Assembly: GCA_002869925.2 (NCBI GenBank)
Contig: NEWT02000023.1
Span: 1 to 58,668, forward strand
DNA from: Nitrospira sp. CG24A
GTDB lineage: Bacteria; Nitrospirota; Nitrospiria; Nitrospirales; Nitrospiraceae
Reading direction: 5' to 3'
Length of the DNA stretch: 58,668 bases
In this document: positions 24,540 to 32,855 of the stretch, one piece after another
How the letters are laid out: every line of letters begins with the position of its first letter
How positions within the stretch are numbered: the stretch's first letter is position 1
Notes under the pieces: model-generated
Databases searched by the model: none
Told to the model about the DNA's origin: nothing
Seen by the model: the letters and a program-made list of their open reading frames with translations, nothing else
Made by a program: the position numbers and the translations under genes

Positions 24540-26000
24540 ATGGATCGACAACGACTGATCGTCGTATCAAATCGTCAGCCCTACGAACATCGATGGGAGA
24601 GCGATCAACTTGTTTGCGCGCGGACCGATGGAGGGTTGACAGCGGCTCTGGATCCAGTGCTCCGCCGTCATGGCGGCACCTGGGTCGCCTGGGGAAGCGG
24701 GTCAGCCGATCAGAATGTCGTAGGCCCGGATATGTGCGTTGAGGTGCCTCCAGAGTCACCAGCCTATCGACTGCATCGTGTCTGGCTGACTCCAGATGAG
24801 ATCAAGGGCGGCTACCTCGGCTATGCCAACCAGGTTTTGTGGCCGCTGTGTCATATCACGTTAGACCGCATTCACTATCTGAAAGCGTTTTGGCCGGCCT
24901 ACCGATCAGAGATGCATCGTTTTGCCAATGCGGTGCTGGAGGAGCTGGATCGAGAGCCGCGGCTGGTGTGGATTCATGATTTTCACCTGGCGCTTCTTCC
25001 CGCGCTGATCAAGGCTGAGCGACCGACCGCGCCGGTATCGGTGTTTTGGCACATCCCATGGCCTAGTCCCGATGTGTGGCGCATTCTTCCGGAACGCCGT
25101 GAAATGCTGCTCGGATTGCTGGCGTCCGATGTCATAGTGTTCCAGACCTCCAGCCATGCGGAGGCGTTTTTCAATTGCACGCATACGTTCCTGGGCGCCA
25201 TCATTCCCTCCTCTAGAGATCGGGTGTTATACAACGGTCATGAAACCAGGGTGAGCGTTCGCCCGATCAGTGTGGACTATCGGGTGATCTCCGAGCATGC
25301 GGTCAGCTCCTCCGTGGAACAGGCCGAATCAGTTCTACGGCAGCAGTTAGGTTTTCGTGCGGGGGTTCGATTGGGCCTTGGTGTTGATCGGTTGGATTAC
25401 ACGAAGGGTTTATTAAAACGATTGTGGGCGCTCGATGAGTTCTTTACGCAGTTTCCTCGGTATCGAGGAAAGTTTACATTTCTCCAAATCGCCATCCCCA
25501 CACGCACCGAGATTGGTACATACCAGCTCTACGGTGATTTGATTCGAGAGACGGTAAACGACATTAACCAGCGACACAGTGCGTGCATCAAGGACATACC
25601 CAATGAGGGAAACGACTGGATCCCTATTCTCTTACAAGAAGGGCGGATAGGGTTCGACGATCTGGTTGCTTTGTATCGAATGGCTGACTTTGCATTGGTC
25701 AGTTCTGTCAATGATGGAATGAATCTTGTGGCGAAGGAATATGTCGCGGCGCAAGTTTGTGAAACCGGAGTGTTATTGGTGAGTCAAATGGCTGGAGCGT
25801 CAGAAGAATTGCCAGGTGCGAGCGTGATCAATCCGTATGAAATCGAAGGCCTAGCCGAAACCATCAAAGGCGCTTTAGAGATGCCGCTTGATGAGCGTCG
25901 ACGAAGAATGCGGCGAATGCGATCGTATCTCGCCGCACACGATATCCATGCGTGGGTGGACGGATGTCTTCAGGATGCCCTGGTGGGGGCACAGACTTGA
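24540..26000 (+). CDS. otsA: Alpha,alpha-trehalose-6-phosphate synthase (GT20)
   Basis: 486 residues from ATG 24540 (an upstream ATG at 24501 would add 13). LIVVSNRQPYEHRW and GGLTAAL begin the N-terminal domain, GGTWVAWGSG, GYLGYANQVLWPLCH and WIHDFHLALLP follow, and the C-terminal domain has LGVDRLDYTKGLLKRLWA (the synthase signature), PTRTEIGTYQL and NDGMNLVAKEYVA. It transfers glucose from a nucleotide sugar to glucose-6-phosphate. There is no phosphatase domain and no otsB nearby, so trehalose-6-phosphate would have to be dephosphorylated elsewhere. Confidence 0.92.
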   Translation: MDRQRLIVVSNRQPYEHRWESDQLVCARTDGGLTAALDPVLRRHGGTWVAWGSGSADQNVVGPDMCVEVPPESPAYRLHRVWLTPDEIKGGYLGYANQVLWPLCHITLDRIHYLKAFWPAYRSEMHRFANAVLEELDREPRLVWIHDFHLALLPALIKAERPTAPVSVFWHIPWPSPDVWRILPERREMLLGLLASDVIVFQTSSHAEAFFNCTHTFLGAIIPSSRDRVLYNGHETRVSVRPISVDYRVISEHAVSSSVEQAESVLRQQLGFRAGVRLGLGVDRLDYTKGLLKRLWALDEFFTQFPRYRGKFTFLQIAIPTRTEIGTYQLYGDLIRETVNDINQRHSACIKDIPNEGNDWIPILLQEGRIGFDDLVALYRMADFALVSSVNDGMNLVAKEYVAAQVCETGVLLVSQMAGASEELPGASVINPYEIEGLAETIKGALEMPLDERRRRMRRMRSYLAAHDIHAWVDGCLQDALVGAQT

Positions 26001-26107
26001 AGGGATGCCGCAAGAGGTGAAGAGGGCTTCTGCGTGGCTCTATCGTGATCGGTCTGCCTCTCGGCGCATCGAAGTTCGACTGAATCAGCGAAGGTGAAAG
26101 GGAGTAT

Positions 26108-27193
26108 GTGAAACGAATCCAAAATCTTGACACTGTGCGCGGCATGCTGATGCTGTACATAGTCGGTATCATTCATGGGCTGTTCTGGTTGAATCTTATT
26201 CCTCAGTGGGCAAGCTCGTTGATGCTCTTTGAGATGCCGTCGATATTTATCGTGTCCGGATATGCGTATTCTCTTTATGAGAATTCAACGTGCAATGGAA
26301 ACAGAAATCCGCTGAGTGTGAAGGCGTATTGTTCGTTCCTTGTCGCGCGATTCACCCGAATACTTGTGCCCTACGCTGTGTATGCAATGACCTGCATCGC
26401 ATTGATCTATTTCTTTCCATGGATTGGAAAGGGAAACGATTACGCATTGAACGACCTGATTGTCGGCTGGATGAACCCGGCTAATTATGGAGAGGGCTTC
26501 TCTGTCGGATACCTAAATTATCACTTATGGTTCGTTCCCGTTTTTTTGATCGTGACAGCCGCAATGCCGCTTGCGACAAGATTCAGGCCGTTCAAGAATC
26601 CGAGTTTGTTGTTCTTGGTAGTCGGGGTTGCTATCGCTGAAGTTGCAATTTCTAAGGCTCATTTTCCAGGCCAGGAGATCATCAAGCAAGCGGTGTTTTA
26701 TCTGGTCTTCTCCTTGCTCGGCTATTATATGGCGCGGGCCAACGAATACTTTAGCCGCGTCAATTTTGGCCAAGTTGCTATTGTTGCAGCGATATTGCTG
26801 ATGATGATCGTGATTGCGGAAGGAAATTTTCACGCCCTGAATATGCATGTCAACAAATTTCCACCCAACGGCATATTTTTTCTGTTTTCCTGCCTGTGGG
26901 TTTCACTGTTTCTAATCCTCTGGGTCAAGGTCCCCTGGTTTCTGGAGACATTCAAAAAGCTTGGTGATGGAATTTGGTTGAGACCATTTATCACCGCTGG
27001 TTATTCGATATATCTATGGCAGGGCATTGGTTATACTGTAGCGGTTCAAGTAGGAATGGCGGCCCATCTACCAAAACTTGCGATGTGGTTGTTGGCGCTG
27101 GGGATTTCTGTTGGTCTTGGGCTTCTAGCCGCACCGGCTGAAAGAGTCAGATTAAACCTGAAAGTGCCGATCCCAGCGGTTAGCGCCACATGA
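26108..27193 (+). CDS. Acyltransferase family 3 membrane protein
   Basis: 361 residues from GTG 26108. NLDTVRGMLMLYIVGIIHG with an early His, MFEMPSIFIVSGYAYSLY-like sequence (here LMLFEMPSIFIVSGYAYSLY), then RFTRILVPYAVYA are the usual start of acyltransferase-3 (OafA/OpgC-like) proteins; about ten membrane helices follow, ending in a short basic tail. Such enzymes acylate surface or periplasmic glycans. The gene is noticeably richer in A+T than its neighbours and lies next to a transposase remnant, so transfer is likely. Confidence 0.83.
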   Translation: MKRIQNLDTVRGMLMLYIVGIIHGLFWLNLIPQWASSLMLFEMPSIFIVSGYAYSLYENSTCNGNRNPLSVKAYCSFLVARFTRILVPYAVYAMTCIALIYFFPWIGKGNDYALNDLIVGWMNPANYGEGFSVGYLNYHLWFVPVFLIVTAAMPLATRFRPFKNPSLLFLVVGVAIAEVAISKAHFPGQEIIKQAVFYLVFSLLGYYMARANEYFSRVNFGQVAIVAAILLMMIVIAEGNFHALNMHVNKFPPNGIFFLFSCLWVSLFLILWVKVPWFLETFKKLGDGIWLRPFITAGYSIYLWQGIGYTVAVQVGMAAHLPKLAMWLLALGISVGLGLLAAPAERVRLNLKVPIPAVSAT

Positions 27194-27395
27194 TTTGTTC
27201 CCGTGTTCGGAAACCCGCGTGATGCAGAACCCTTGGTGGCAGTGGAGTGCCGAGGATTGCAACTCACTCCATCCTACAGGCTGCACACCTCTCTTAGTGC
27301 CACACGTCCATGAAATAATTAGACGTATTCGCTTTCATAGAGATGTCGTCAAGATGGGTCGATACAAACCAAATTACATTGGTCGGAAACTTCTT
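27194..27395. other. Spacer after the acyltransferase gene
   Basis: No credible gene. Part of the 835-base stretch 27194-28028, most of which is a decayed insertion sequence (next entry) and its flanks. I could not define insertion-sequence ends. Confidence 0.5.
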
Positions 27396-27816
27396 TTATA
27401 GGGTCTGCACTATTCTCCATAAATATCCGACAGTCCGTTCTTCTGGGTAATGAGGATCCGGAGCGGTGGTCGTATCCGCGAGGATCCTAGTGCGGTCGGT
27501 GGTAATGATACCGAGTCGGAAATATTGCAACATCGAGGAGCATGCGCGCGAGGTTACCGGCTCGATACGTTCCCCAGCCCAAGTATTCGTTGCGTCACGT
27601 ACGGTTGAAACTCTGAGTATAGGCCTATTCGTTTTTCTTGTACGGGCGGGCAATTCGATGCTGATCGCAATAGGCGTGGGCTTGCTGGGCAAACGCCTCG
27701 TTGCATTCCGGCCCCCCATCGGTTTGCAGGACCTCAACATGTCCCCTAAAGCGCCGGGACAGAGTTGTCTGTAACAAGGCGGCGCCATCGCCACTGGTCA
27801 TGGTAGGTCGGATCAC
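27396..27816 (-). pseudogene. IS481-like transposase remnant (rve/DDE domain), frameshifted
   Basis: On the minus strand one frame reads GHVEVLQTDGGPECNEAFAQ and HRIARPYKKNE: the second catalytic Asp region (QTDGG) and the following conserved block of an integrase-core transposase. A neighbouring frame continues with a C-terminal region like SFNRT then PPTAL-type sequence, showing at least one frameshift and internal decay. The N-terminal helix-turn-helix and first catalytic Asp are missing. Not active. Confidence 0.7.
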
Positions 27817-28028
27817 GCCCTTTACTCTCTTGATTAAATGTCGATCCCAGTTAAGGCCAATAAGTGTCTAAACGCCACGGTCGATAGACCCCACTGGAGA
27901 TGGCCGCATGGTGAGGAAGGCTCGGGCCTATTGGGTCAATTTGGTAAGTTTGTGTAACCGAATAACTGGATAGACTAGATTAACCGCAGAAAAGTCGTCG
28001 TATGCCGACGGACAGTTTCATCACCCGG
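27817..28028. other. Flank of the transposase remnant
   Basis: No gene seen. Probably degraded element sequence plus the 3' flank of the Crp/Fnr gene. CGTCGTATGCCGACG at about 27996-28010 is a small inverted repeat that could terminate the regulator's transcript. Confidence 0.35.
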
Positions 28029-28682
28029 TTAGTCGCGCAGGACGATACTAAGGAGAGAGCTGTGCACATGGACGCCGCCATTGTACTTCAAGAATCCAAG
28101 CCTCCTGAACTTATTCATGAAGAAGCTCACCCGTGACCGCGTGGTGCCCACCATTTCGGCCAGCCGTTCTTGACTGATCTTCGGAATGATGATCTCCAAC
28201 TGGCCTTCTTTTCCGAAATGAGCCATTAAGAGCAGTAGCCGAGCCAGCCGCTTCTCGCTTGAGTTAAAGAGTTGATCCACCAAATCCTCTTGGATGCGAA
28301 TGTTGCGTGAGAGGAGATGCGTGAGGAACAGCTCCGAGAAGCTGGGTTCGTCGTGGAGCACACGGATCATCGCCTGTTTGTCAATGCGGATAAGAACGGA
28401 GCTTCCTATGGCGGTCGCCGTGGCCATGCATGTCAGCTGTCCGGCGAGACATCCTTCCCCGAAAAAGCTGCCAGGCTCCAGCATCGCGATGATGGCTTCT
28501 TTGCCTTGCTCAGACAGCACGGTGAGTTTGACCTGGCCGGTCTGAATGTAGAACACAGCTTCCGCTGCATCTCCTTGCGAAAAGATCAGTTGAAGTTTAT
28601 TGGTCCGCAGCAGCGATTTGCCAGGGCCAATTTTTGAGAGAAAGATCGTGGGTGAAAACAGAAGTGGTTGTTTGCGAGGCAT
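28029..28682 (-). CDS. Crp/Fnr-family transcriptional regulator
   Basis: 217 residues. The cyclic-nucleotide-binding beta-barrel spans about 30-130 (IFSQGDAAEAVFYIQTGQV, EAIIAMLEPGSFFGEGCLAG), a dimerisation helix follows, and the C-terminal winged HTH is IPKISQERLAEMVGTTRSRV, SFFMNKFRRLGFLKY. The N-terminus has no Cys cluster, so it is not an Fnr-type iron-sulfur sensor. The effector is unknown; GEGCLAG replaces the E. coli Crp phosphate-binding loop (GELGLF and RSA), so cAMP binding is doubtful. Confidence 0.88.
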   Translation of the reverse strand: MPRKQPLLFSPTIFLSKIGPGKSLLRTNKLQLIFSQGDAAEAVFYIQTGQVKLTVLSEQGKEAIIAMLEPGSFFGEGCLAGQLTCMATATAIGSSVLIRIDKQAMIRVLHDEPSFSELFLTHLLSRNIRIQEDLVDQLFNSSEKRLARLLLLMAHFGKEGQLEIIIPKISQERLAEMVGTTRSRVSFFMNKFRRLGFLKYNGGVHVHSSLLSIVLRD

Positions 28683-28864
28683 CGCAGACTCTCATCGAAG
28701 TGAAGAGCCGGCCCTGTACCTAAAGAGCGAGCCCTATATCACGCAGTTGCCTGGTACGTGCGGTGATTGTGAAAGAAGGACGCTGGTTTTGTCAATAAGG
28801 GGCGACCAGATGCCTGTGAAAGAAGGCGGGCCTCCGGAACCTGCATTTTTATCTCACGGCCCCG

Positions 28865-29125
28865 TTATTTCTTCTGTGGGATGACGTCATGTTTATTCGA
28901 ATTCTTGGCTCTTTCAATCTCGCATTCACCCTTCTCGCAGACCTTCGCTTTTGCCTCTTGTCTCTCCGCACAAGACTTCTTATCCTCTTGGCTAATGGCA
29001 GTATTCAGACATTGTTTGAGCTGGTCCTGAGCTGCCTTGAGACAGTCTTCGCAAGGGTTTTGGGCAAATACAGGGGAGCCAGACAATAAGATAGAGAACA
29101 ACGCCAACACGAGCATGACATTCAT
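28865..29125 (-). CDS. Small Cys-rich exported protein
   Basis: 86 residues from ATG 29125 with GGAGG upstream. The signal peptide LVLALFSILLSGSPVFA is followed by QNPCEDC and four more Cys (QC, SC, VC, EC), six in all, in a charged helical protein ending in a Lys-rich tail. Six cysteines in an exported ~65-residue domain suggest disulfide bonds or metal binding. Family not recognised. Confidence 0.7.
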   Translation of the reverse strand: MNVMLVLALFSILLSGSPVFAQNPCEDCLKAAQDQLKQCLNTAISQEDKKSCAERQEAKAKVCEKGECEIERAKNSNKHDVIPQKK

Positions 29126-29227
29126 AACATGACCCTCCTGTGATACATGCCGAGGACAGATTCACAACGTGCCAATGAATTCGGCGCAATCGTTTTTGAA
29201 CTATCGATGAACGTGCCTTTCCGCCTC

Positions 29228-29734
29228 TCAGCGGCGATCAGCCGAATTGATCGCCGCTTGGATCTCAGTGAGGACATTCAATTTCTGTGTCATCTCTAAG
29301 CCCTGAGATTCGGCAAGATCCTGGCCACAGAACTGCAGTGAGGAGATCAGCGTGCGGCACTCACCCCGCAGATGTTGATCGAAGGTGAATTGTCGCAGAC
29401 TGGGCTCGACCATCTTGCGAGCTTCGCGTTCATACAGGGGGTCGGCATGATCGAGCCGGCCCAGTGTCTTCACATTCTGCTCCAACGCGACCTCAAGCTG
29501 TTTGATCATCGCCAGAAGAAAGTCCAACCTCAGGCGGCCTTCAGTCCATTGGGTGGCGATGTGCCCATCGAGAGGGGCATCGTGGGCGACCGTCTTGCGG
29601 ATCGGACCGTTGGTGGCCCGAGTCCATACTCCCAGCCATTCACGAAATATCCCGAATGAATAATAGATTGCCGCGAAGGCGGCGACTGCACCCAGCAACC
29701 AGAATGATATGAATCCGACGTCCAGAGCCTGCAT
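29228..29734 (-). CDS. Single-pass membrane protein of unknown function
   Basis: 168 residues from ATG 29734, chosen because a GGGAAGG site is upstream and the longer frame start lacks one. The N-terminus GFISFWLLGAVAAFAAIYYS is a membrane helix; the rest is cytoplasmic or periplasmic, mostly helical and acidic (LRLDFLLAMIKQLEVALEQN, FDQHLRGECRTLISSLQFCG). I do not recognise the family. Confidence 0.6.
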   Translation of the reverse strand: MQALDVGFISFWLLGAVAAFAAIYYSFGIFREWLGVWTRATNGPIRKTVAHDAPLDGHIATQWTEGRLRLDFLLAMIKQLEVALEQNVKTLGRLDHADPLYEREARKMVEPSLRQFTFDQHLRGECRTLISSLQFCGQDLAESQGLEMTQKLNVLTEIQAAINSADRR

Positions 29735-29975
29735 AGTTACGCCTTCCCTGTTCGCAGCCGTTCGCGTATGATCATGCCGATCAAAATCCCGCGTACAGAT
29801 CAATTTTGACCCGACGATTCATGTGCCGCCCTTCTTCAGTCTCATTGCTCTCGATTGGCTAGTTATCCCCTTTCATCAAACACCAGGCCGACGGCGAATG
29901 CCAATCCCCTGACAAAAGACATTAGCGAAATGCTCTTTTTCTTGCCGGCTCTGATTTGAAGAGAGATGTGGCCGG

Positions 29976-30077
29976 TCATCTCTTTTTAGATTGTGTAGGG
30001 GATGCCTTATAGGCGAACATCATGACACCGAGCGTGATGAGCACAATCCCTAGAATCGCTATGGCTTCCACGGTCAT
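29976..30077 (-). CDS. Very small membrane protein (DUF3185-like), 31-33 residues
   Basis: A short frame reads TVEAIAILGIVLITLGVMMF then AYKASPTQSKKR: one hydrophobic helix and a basic tail. The ATG is at 30077; a GTG at 30071 has a better-spaced AAAGGA upstream and would give 31 residues. Proteins of this shape are often annotated DUF3185. Overlooked by length filters. Confidence 0.5.
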   Translation of the reverse strand: MTVEAIAILGIVLITLGVMMFAYKASPTQSKKR

Positions 30078-30084
30078 GTCCTTT

Positions 30085-30333
30085 TCATGAGGTCGCCCAG
30101 CCTACTGCTTCCGAGCGGCGCTGGGCCAGGGCTTCGAGTCTGGACAGGAGCGAATAGTCGATTGCGACGCGAATGACCAGCTTGCCAAAATTCTTACCTT
30201 CGAGCAGGATCGAAATATGATCGCCAGGCAAGTTGCCGTTGTGGCTCATGAAGGCGGCAATGGCCAGGGATCTAATACTGCCACCCACCAGCGAGCCCGT
30301 TGATTTGATGCGCATGGCTATCTTAACCCTCAT
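30085..30333 (-). CDS. Hypothetical protein, doubtful
   Basis: 82 codons on the minus strand, eight bases upstream of the mini membrane gene. Contains SIRSLAIAAFMSHNGNLPGD and ISILLEGKNFGKLVIRVAID, which looks protein-like, but I know no family and the start (ATG 30333, or ATG 30315) lacks a good ribosome site. It may be a remnant of a larger gene. Confidence 0.35.
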   Translation of the reverse strand: MRVKIAMRIKSTGSLVGGSIRSLAIAAFMSHNGNLPGDHISILLEGKNFGKLVIRVAIDYSLLSRLEALAQRRSEAVGWATS

Positions 30334-30545
30334 GAAAGTGACGTATTGTATGCCGACGCGCCCTCTCCAGGGACGATTGGGAAGAAGCGTTGAATCAAAC
30401 GCGCTGGGTCCGCGTATGAGGCTTCTTCAGGCATCAGTTGGATGCTGACCACCCGAGCTGAGTCTCCACGATGATGGAGCCATCGTGACTTGATAGGGGA
30501 GACGAGGCCGAGAGCCCCTGGCGTCTGTCTCTAGATCAACGGCCA

Positions 30546-30866
30546 TCACACCTTCGCTTCACCGGACAGCCGCTCACGCTCCCGTGATAAAGCAACCCGT
30601 CCAGCCTCGATCGCCTCGGTCACGACTGCCTGTTTGTCTTTCATGAACTCGCGTCCCTTGTCCACCGCCTGGTTTAAAGCCTGGGAGGTCGTATCGGCCA
30701 TCTCATGGATCTGCTCTTCGGCGCGCTGTCCATACCCTCGCACCTGCTTTCGTGACTCATGACCGGACTGCGGCGTCAGCAACAGTGCCATTGCTGCCCC
30801 CACCAATCCTCCGCCCACAAACGCCAATCCCACCGCTCCCAATGAACACCCTCTGTCATCTGCCAT
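30546..30866 (-). CDS. YtxH-domain protein
   Basis: 106 residues from ATG 30866 (GGAGGGAC upstream). LGAVGLAFVGGGLVGAAMAL then LLTPQSGHESRKQVR is the YtxH/GvpP-like signature: a Gly-rich membrane helix followed by the L-x-x-P-x-S-G-x-x-x-R motif and an amphipathic helical tail. Small, stress-associated in other bacteria; no catalytic role. Overlaps the DUF948 gene by 11 bases and is clearly in its operon; YtxH and DUF948 genes are commonly adjacent. Confidence 0.82.
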   Translation of the reverse strand: MADDRGCSLGAVGLAFVGGGLVGAAMALLLTPQSGHESRKQVRGYGQRAEEQIHEMADTTSQALNQAVDKGREFMKDKQAVVTEAIEAGRVALSRERERLSGEAKV

Positions 30867-31260
30867 TATTCGTCCCTCCTTCTCGGTGAATGTGTGTTTT
30901 GACGGCACCCGCCGTGGCCCTGAACCCCGCCACCATGCTGACCAGCTTGACCAGAAACGATCGGCTCGTACCCTGCATCGTCTCATGGACCCGTTGCACG
31001 GTGTCGCCCAGAGTCCCTGCCGCATGCAGCAGCACGGCAGCATGCTCGACCCCATCCCGTGCATGCTTGACCAGTGCGTTCAGATTCTCCATCGTCGCCC
31101 GCACCTCCTTGAGCAACAACGGCAGCTCGGCGTTCATACGGACTAAGAGGTATTCCGATTGCGCCACCGGTTTCCTGAGTTGTATCAACAGTGGGACCAG
31201 CGAGCCGACCAGCACCGCCAACGCTGCGACGCCCACACACAGGGCAATCTCGATAATCAT
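30856..31260 (-). CDS. DUF948 family membrane protein
   Basis: 134 residues from ATG 31260. IALCVGVAALAVLVGSLVPL is the N-terminal membrane helix and a long amphipathic helix follows (LLLKEVRATMENLNALVKHA), the usual DUF948 layout. Its ATG overlaps the stop of the upstream interrupted small gene (TTATGA). Function unknown; usually linked with YtxH proteins. Confidence 0.8.
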   Translation of the reverse strand: MIIEIALCVGVAALAVLVGSLVPLLIQLRKPVAQSEYLLVRMNAELPLLLKEVRATMENLNALVKHARDGVEHAAVLLHAAGTLGDTVQRVHETMQGTSRSFLVKLVSMVAGFRATAGAVKTHIHREGGTNNGR

Positions 31261-31382
31261 AAGGTTCCTTTTGCGCTATCAGGTCCTCCACGTGCCGTCT
31301 TATCGAAGAACACCGAATGCCAGAGGACGACGAGCAACGTGAGCGGAACTCCCAGCAACTAGAGAATGATTGCTTTCCCCAT
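31257..31382 (-). pseudogene. Small hydrophobic membrane-protein gene with an in-frame amber codon
   Basis: From ATG 31382 (GGAGAGG upstream) the frame reads MGKAIIL, then TAG at codon 8, then LLGVPLTLLVVLWHSVFF and a polar tail to a TGA that overlaps the DUF948 ATG. A one-base change (TGG to TAG) would explain the stop, since Trp fits this kind of peptide. Ribosome site, hydrophobic pattern and overlap with the next gene suggest it was a real 41-residue gene. Sequencing error or readthrough are alternatives. Confidence 0.55.
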
Positions 31383-31433
31383 AATGGCCTCTCCTTTCCT
31401 GCCCGGCTAACGACCCGGACCTTGAGCATACGC

Positions 31434-32045
31434 TTACGGGCCCAGCTCCTTCAGAAGGCTGGCGAGGTCCTCTGCATGCTCTTCTTCTTGTGCGAGAATT
31501 CCCTCCAAGACTTTACGCGTGGTGGGGTCGTCCGTGCCGACATAGGCAACCATTTCACGATAGCTGTCGATCGCGACCCGTTCGGCAATCAGGTCTTCCG
31601 TAATCATTTCCACCAATGACGCTCCTTCGACATATTCTGAATGGCTCCGACTCAGCATCCCTTCAGGGGAGAGATTCGGTTCACCTCCAAGTTGGACGAT
31701 GCGTTCGGCCAATTGGTCGGCATGGACTTGTTCCTCAGTGGCATGCTTGAGAAACTCGCCCTTCACGCTGAGGGAACTGAGCCCGGTGGCCATGAAGTAA
31801 TGGCGTTTATAGCGCAGGACGCAGACGATTTCTGTGGCGAGGGCGTCATTCAGCAACGTGATCACCGTCTCTGCTTTGGCCTTGTACCCCGCTGTCATCG
31901 CGCCGTCTTCAATCCCTTGTCGTGCCCGAGCCCTGAGCGTCTTCACATCGGTCAGCCCGATGGCTTCTTTGATGATTTTTTCTTGTCGGGGAGTGCGGGA
32001 GGCCGTTGTTCCAGGTTGCGCCGTTATCGTTGTAATTGCTTTCAT
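31434..32045 (-). CDS. Ferritin-like protein (bacterioferritin/Dps group)
   Basis: 203 residues from ATG 32045 (AGGAGG upstream). A four-helix bundle with carboxylate/His ligands: ATEIVCVLRYKRHYF, HATEEQVHADQLAERIVQLG, EMITEDLIAERVAIDSYREM and LAQEEEHAEDLASLL give the E ... ExxH ... E ... ExxH set of a di-iron site. The haem-ligand Met of true bacterioferritin is not evident. About 40 N-terminal residues are extra. Probably stores iron or detoxifies peroxide; it lies just downstream of superoxide dismutase. Confidence 0.82.
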   Translation of the reverse strand: MKAITTITAQPGTTASRTPRQEKIIKEAIGLTDVKTLRARARQGIEDGAMTAGYKAKAETVITLLNDALATEIVCVLRYKRHYFMATGLSSLSVKGEFLKHATEEQVHADQLAERIVQLGGEPNLSPEGMLSRSHSEYVEGASLVEMITEDLIAERVAIDSYREMVAYVGTDDPTTRKVLEGILAQEEEHAEDLASLLKELGP

Positions 32046-32113
32046 AGTTTCCTCCTGTCGGGGGAGTGCCCCCGTTCTATTGTGTCGATCACGAATCGCC
32101 CAAGGCTTTCCGG

Positions 32114-32755
32114 TCATCCTCGGACTGCTTCTACCAAAGCCGGCTCGCAGAGTTGCAGCCGCTTCTCCACTGACTTCCAATCGATATTGGCGAAGAACGC
32201 GTCGATGTAGGACGACCTCTCTGCAGGCTTGTAATCGAGAAGATAGGCGTGCTCCCATACATCCATCACGAGAGCAGGAATGAAGCCGGCTACATTTCCA
32301 TTTTCATGCAGACTGATCCAGTGATTCGAGAGTCGGCCGTTGCGTGGATTCACATAACAAATGGCCCAGCCCACTCCTCGCATTTTCCCCACGCTGGAAA
32401 AGTCCAATTTCCACATGTCATAGGTGCCGAAGCTGTCTTCTGCCGCTTTCACAAAGGCAGAGCCTTGATCGGGCTTGCTGGCTCCGCCTGTGGTCAAGTT
32501 CTCAAAGTAATATTCGTGCAAGACCATCCCGTTGTATTCAAATCCCAGCCGTCTGGTCAGCTCGGAATAGGCAGGCATTTCCTCCTGATCAATCCGTCCA
32601 TCTTTGAGCATCTCGCCAATCTGGGTCGTGAGCTGGTTCGCGGCCTTCACATATCCCTCGTACAGCTTGAGATGCATCTCGAGTGTTCGATCAGAAATCC
32701 CGACCAGCCCCTGTAAGTCGAACGGCTTGACCTCGTACAAGTCTCCCTTGTTCAT
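32114..32755 (-). CDS. sodB: Fe/Mn-type superoxide dismutase
   Basis: 213 residues with no signal peptide. LEMHLKLYEGYVKAANQL is the N-terminal helix bearing the first metal His; GMVLHEYYFENL supplies the second His; VMDVWEHAYLLDYKP holds the Asp and His ligands near the C-terminus. GVGWAICYVNPRNGRL is the C-terminal domain strand. The usual HxxxHH pattern of helix 1 is HLKLYEGYV here, so the second-sphere His is absent, as in some relatives. Metal preference cannot be told. Confidence 0.85.
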   Translation of the reverse strand: MNKGDLYEVKPFDLQGLVGISDRTLEMHLKLYEGYVKAANQLTTQIGEMLKDGRIDQEEMPAYSELTRRLGFEYNGMVLHEYYFENLTTGGASKPDQGSAFVKAAEDSFGTYDMWKLDFSSVGKMRGVGWAICYVNPRNGRLSNHWISLHENGNVAGFIPALVMDVWEHAYLLDYKPAERSSYIDAFFANIDWKSVEKRLQLCEPALVEAVRG

Positions 32756-32855
32756 ATGCCTCTCCTGTGTGTTCTTGATTGTTCAGAAGGTCTCGTCATT
32801 TCTTTCTGTGCTTCCCTTATAGCCACAATATGTCACCGGCTTTTCCCTATGACAG

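Noticed and set aside
29955-29992. Hairpin AGAGATG...CATCTCT followed by T-run on plus strand as a terminator
   Set aside because: No plus-strand gene lies upstream; on the minus strand there is no T-run, so its role is unclear.
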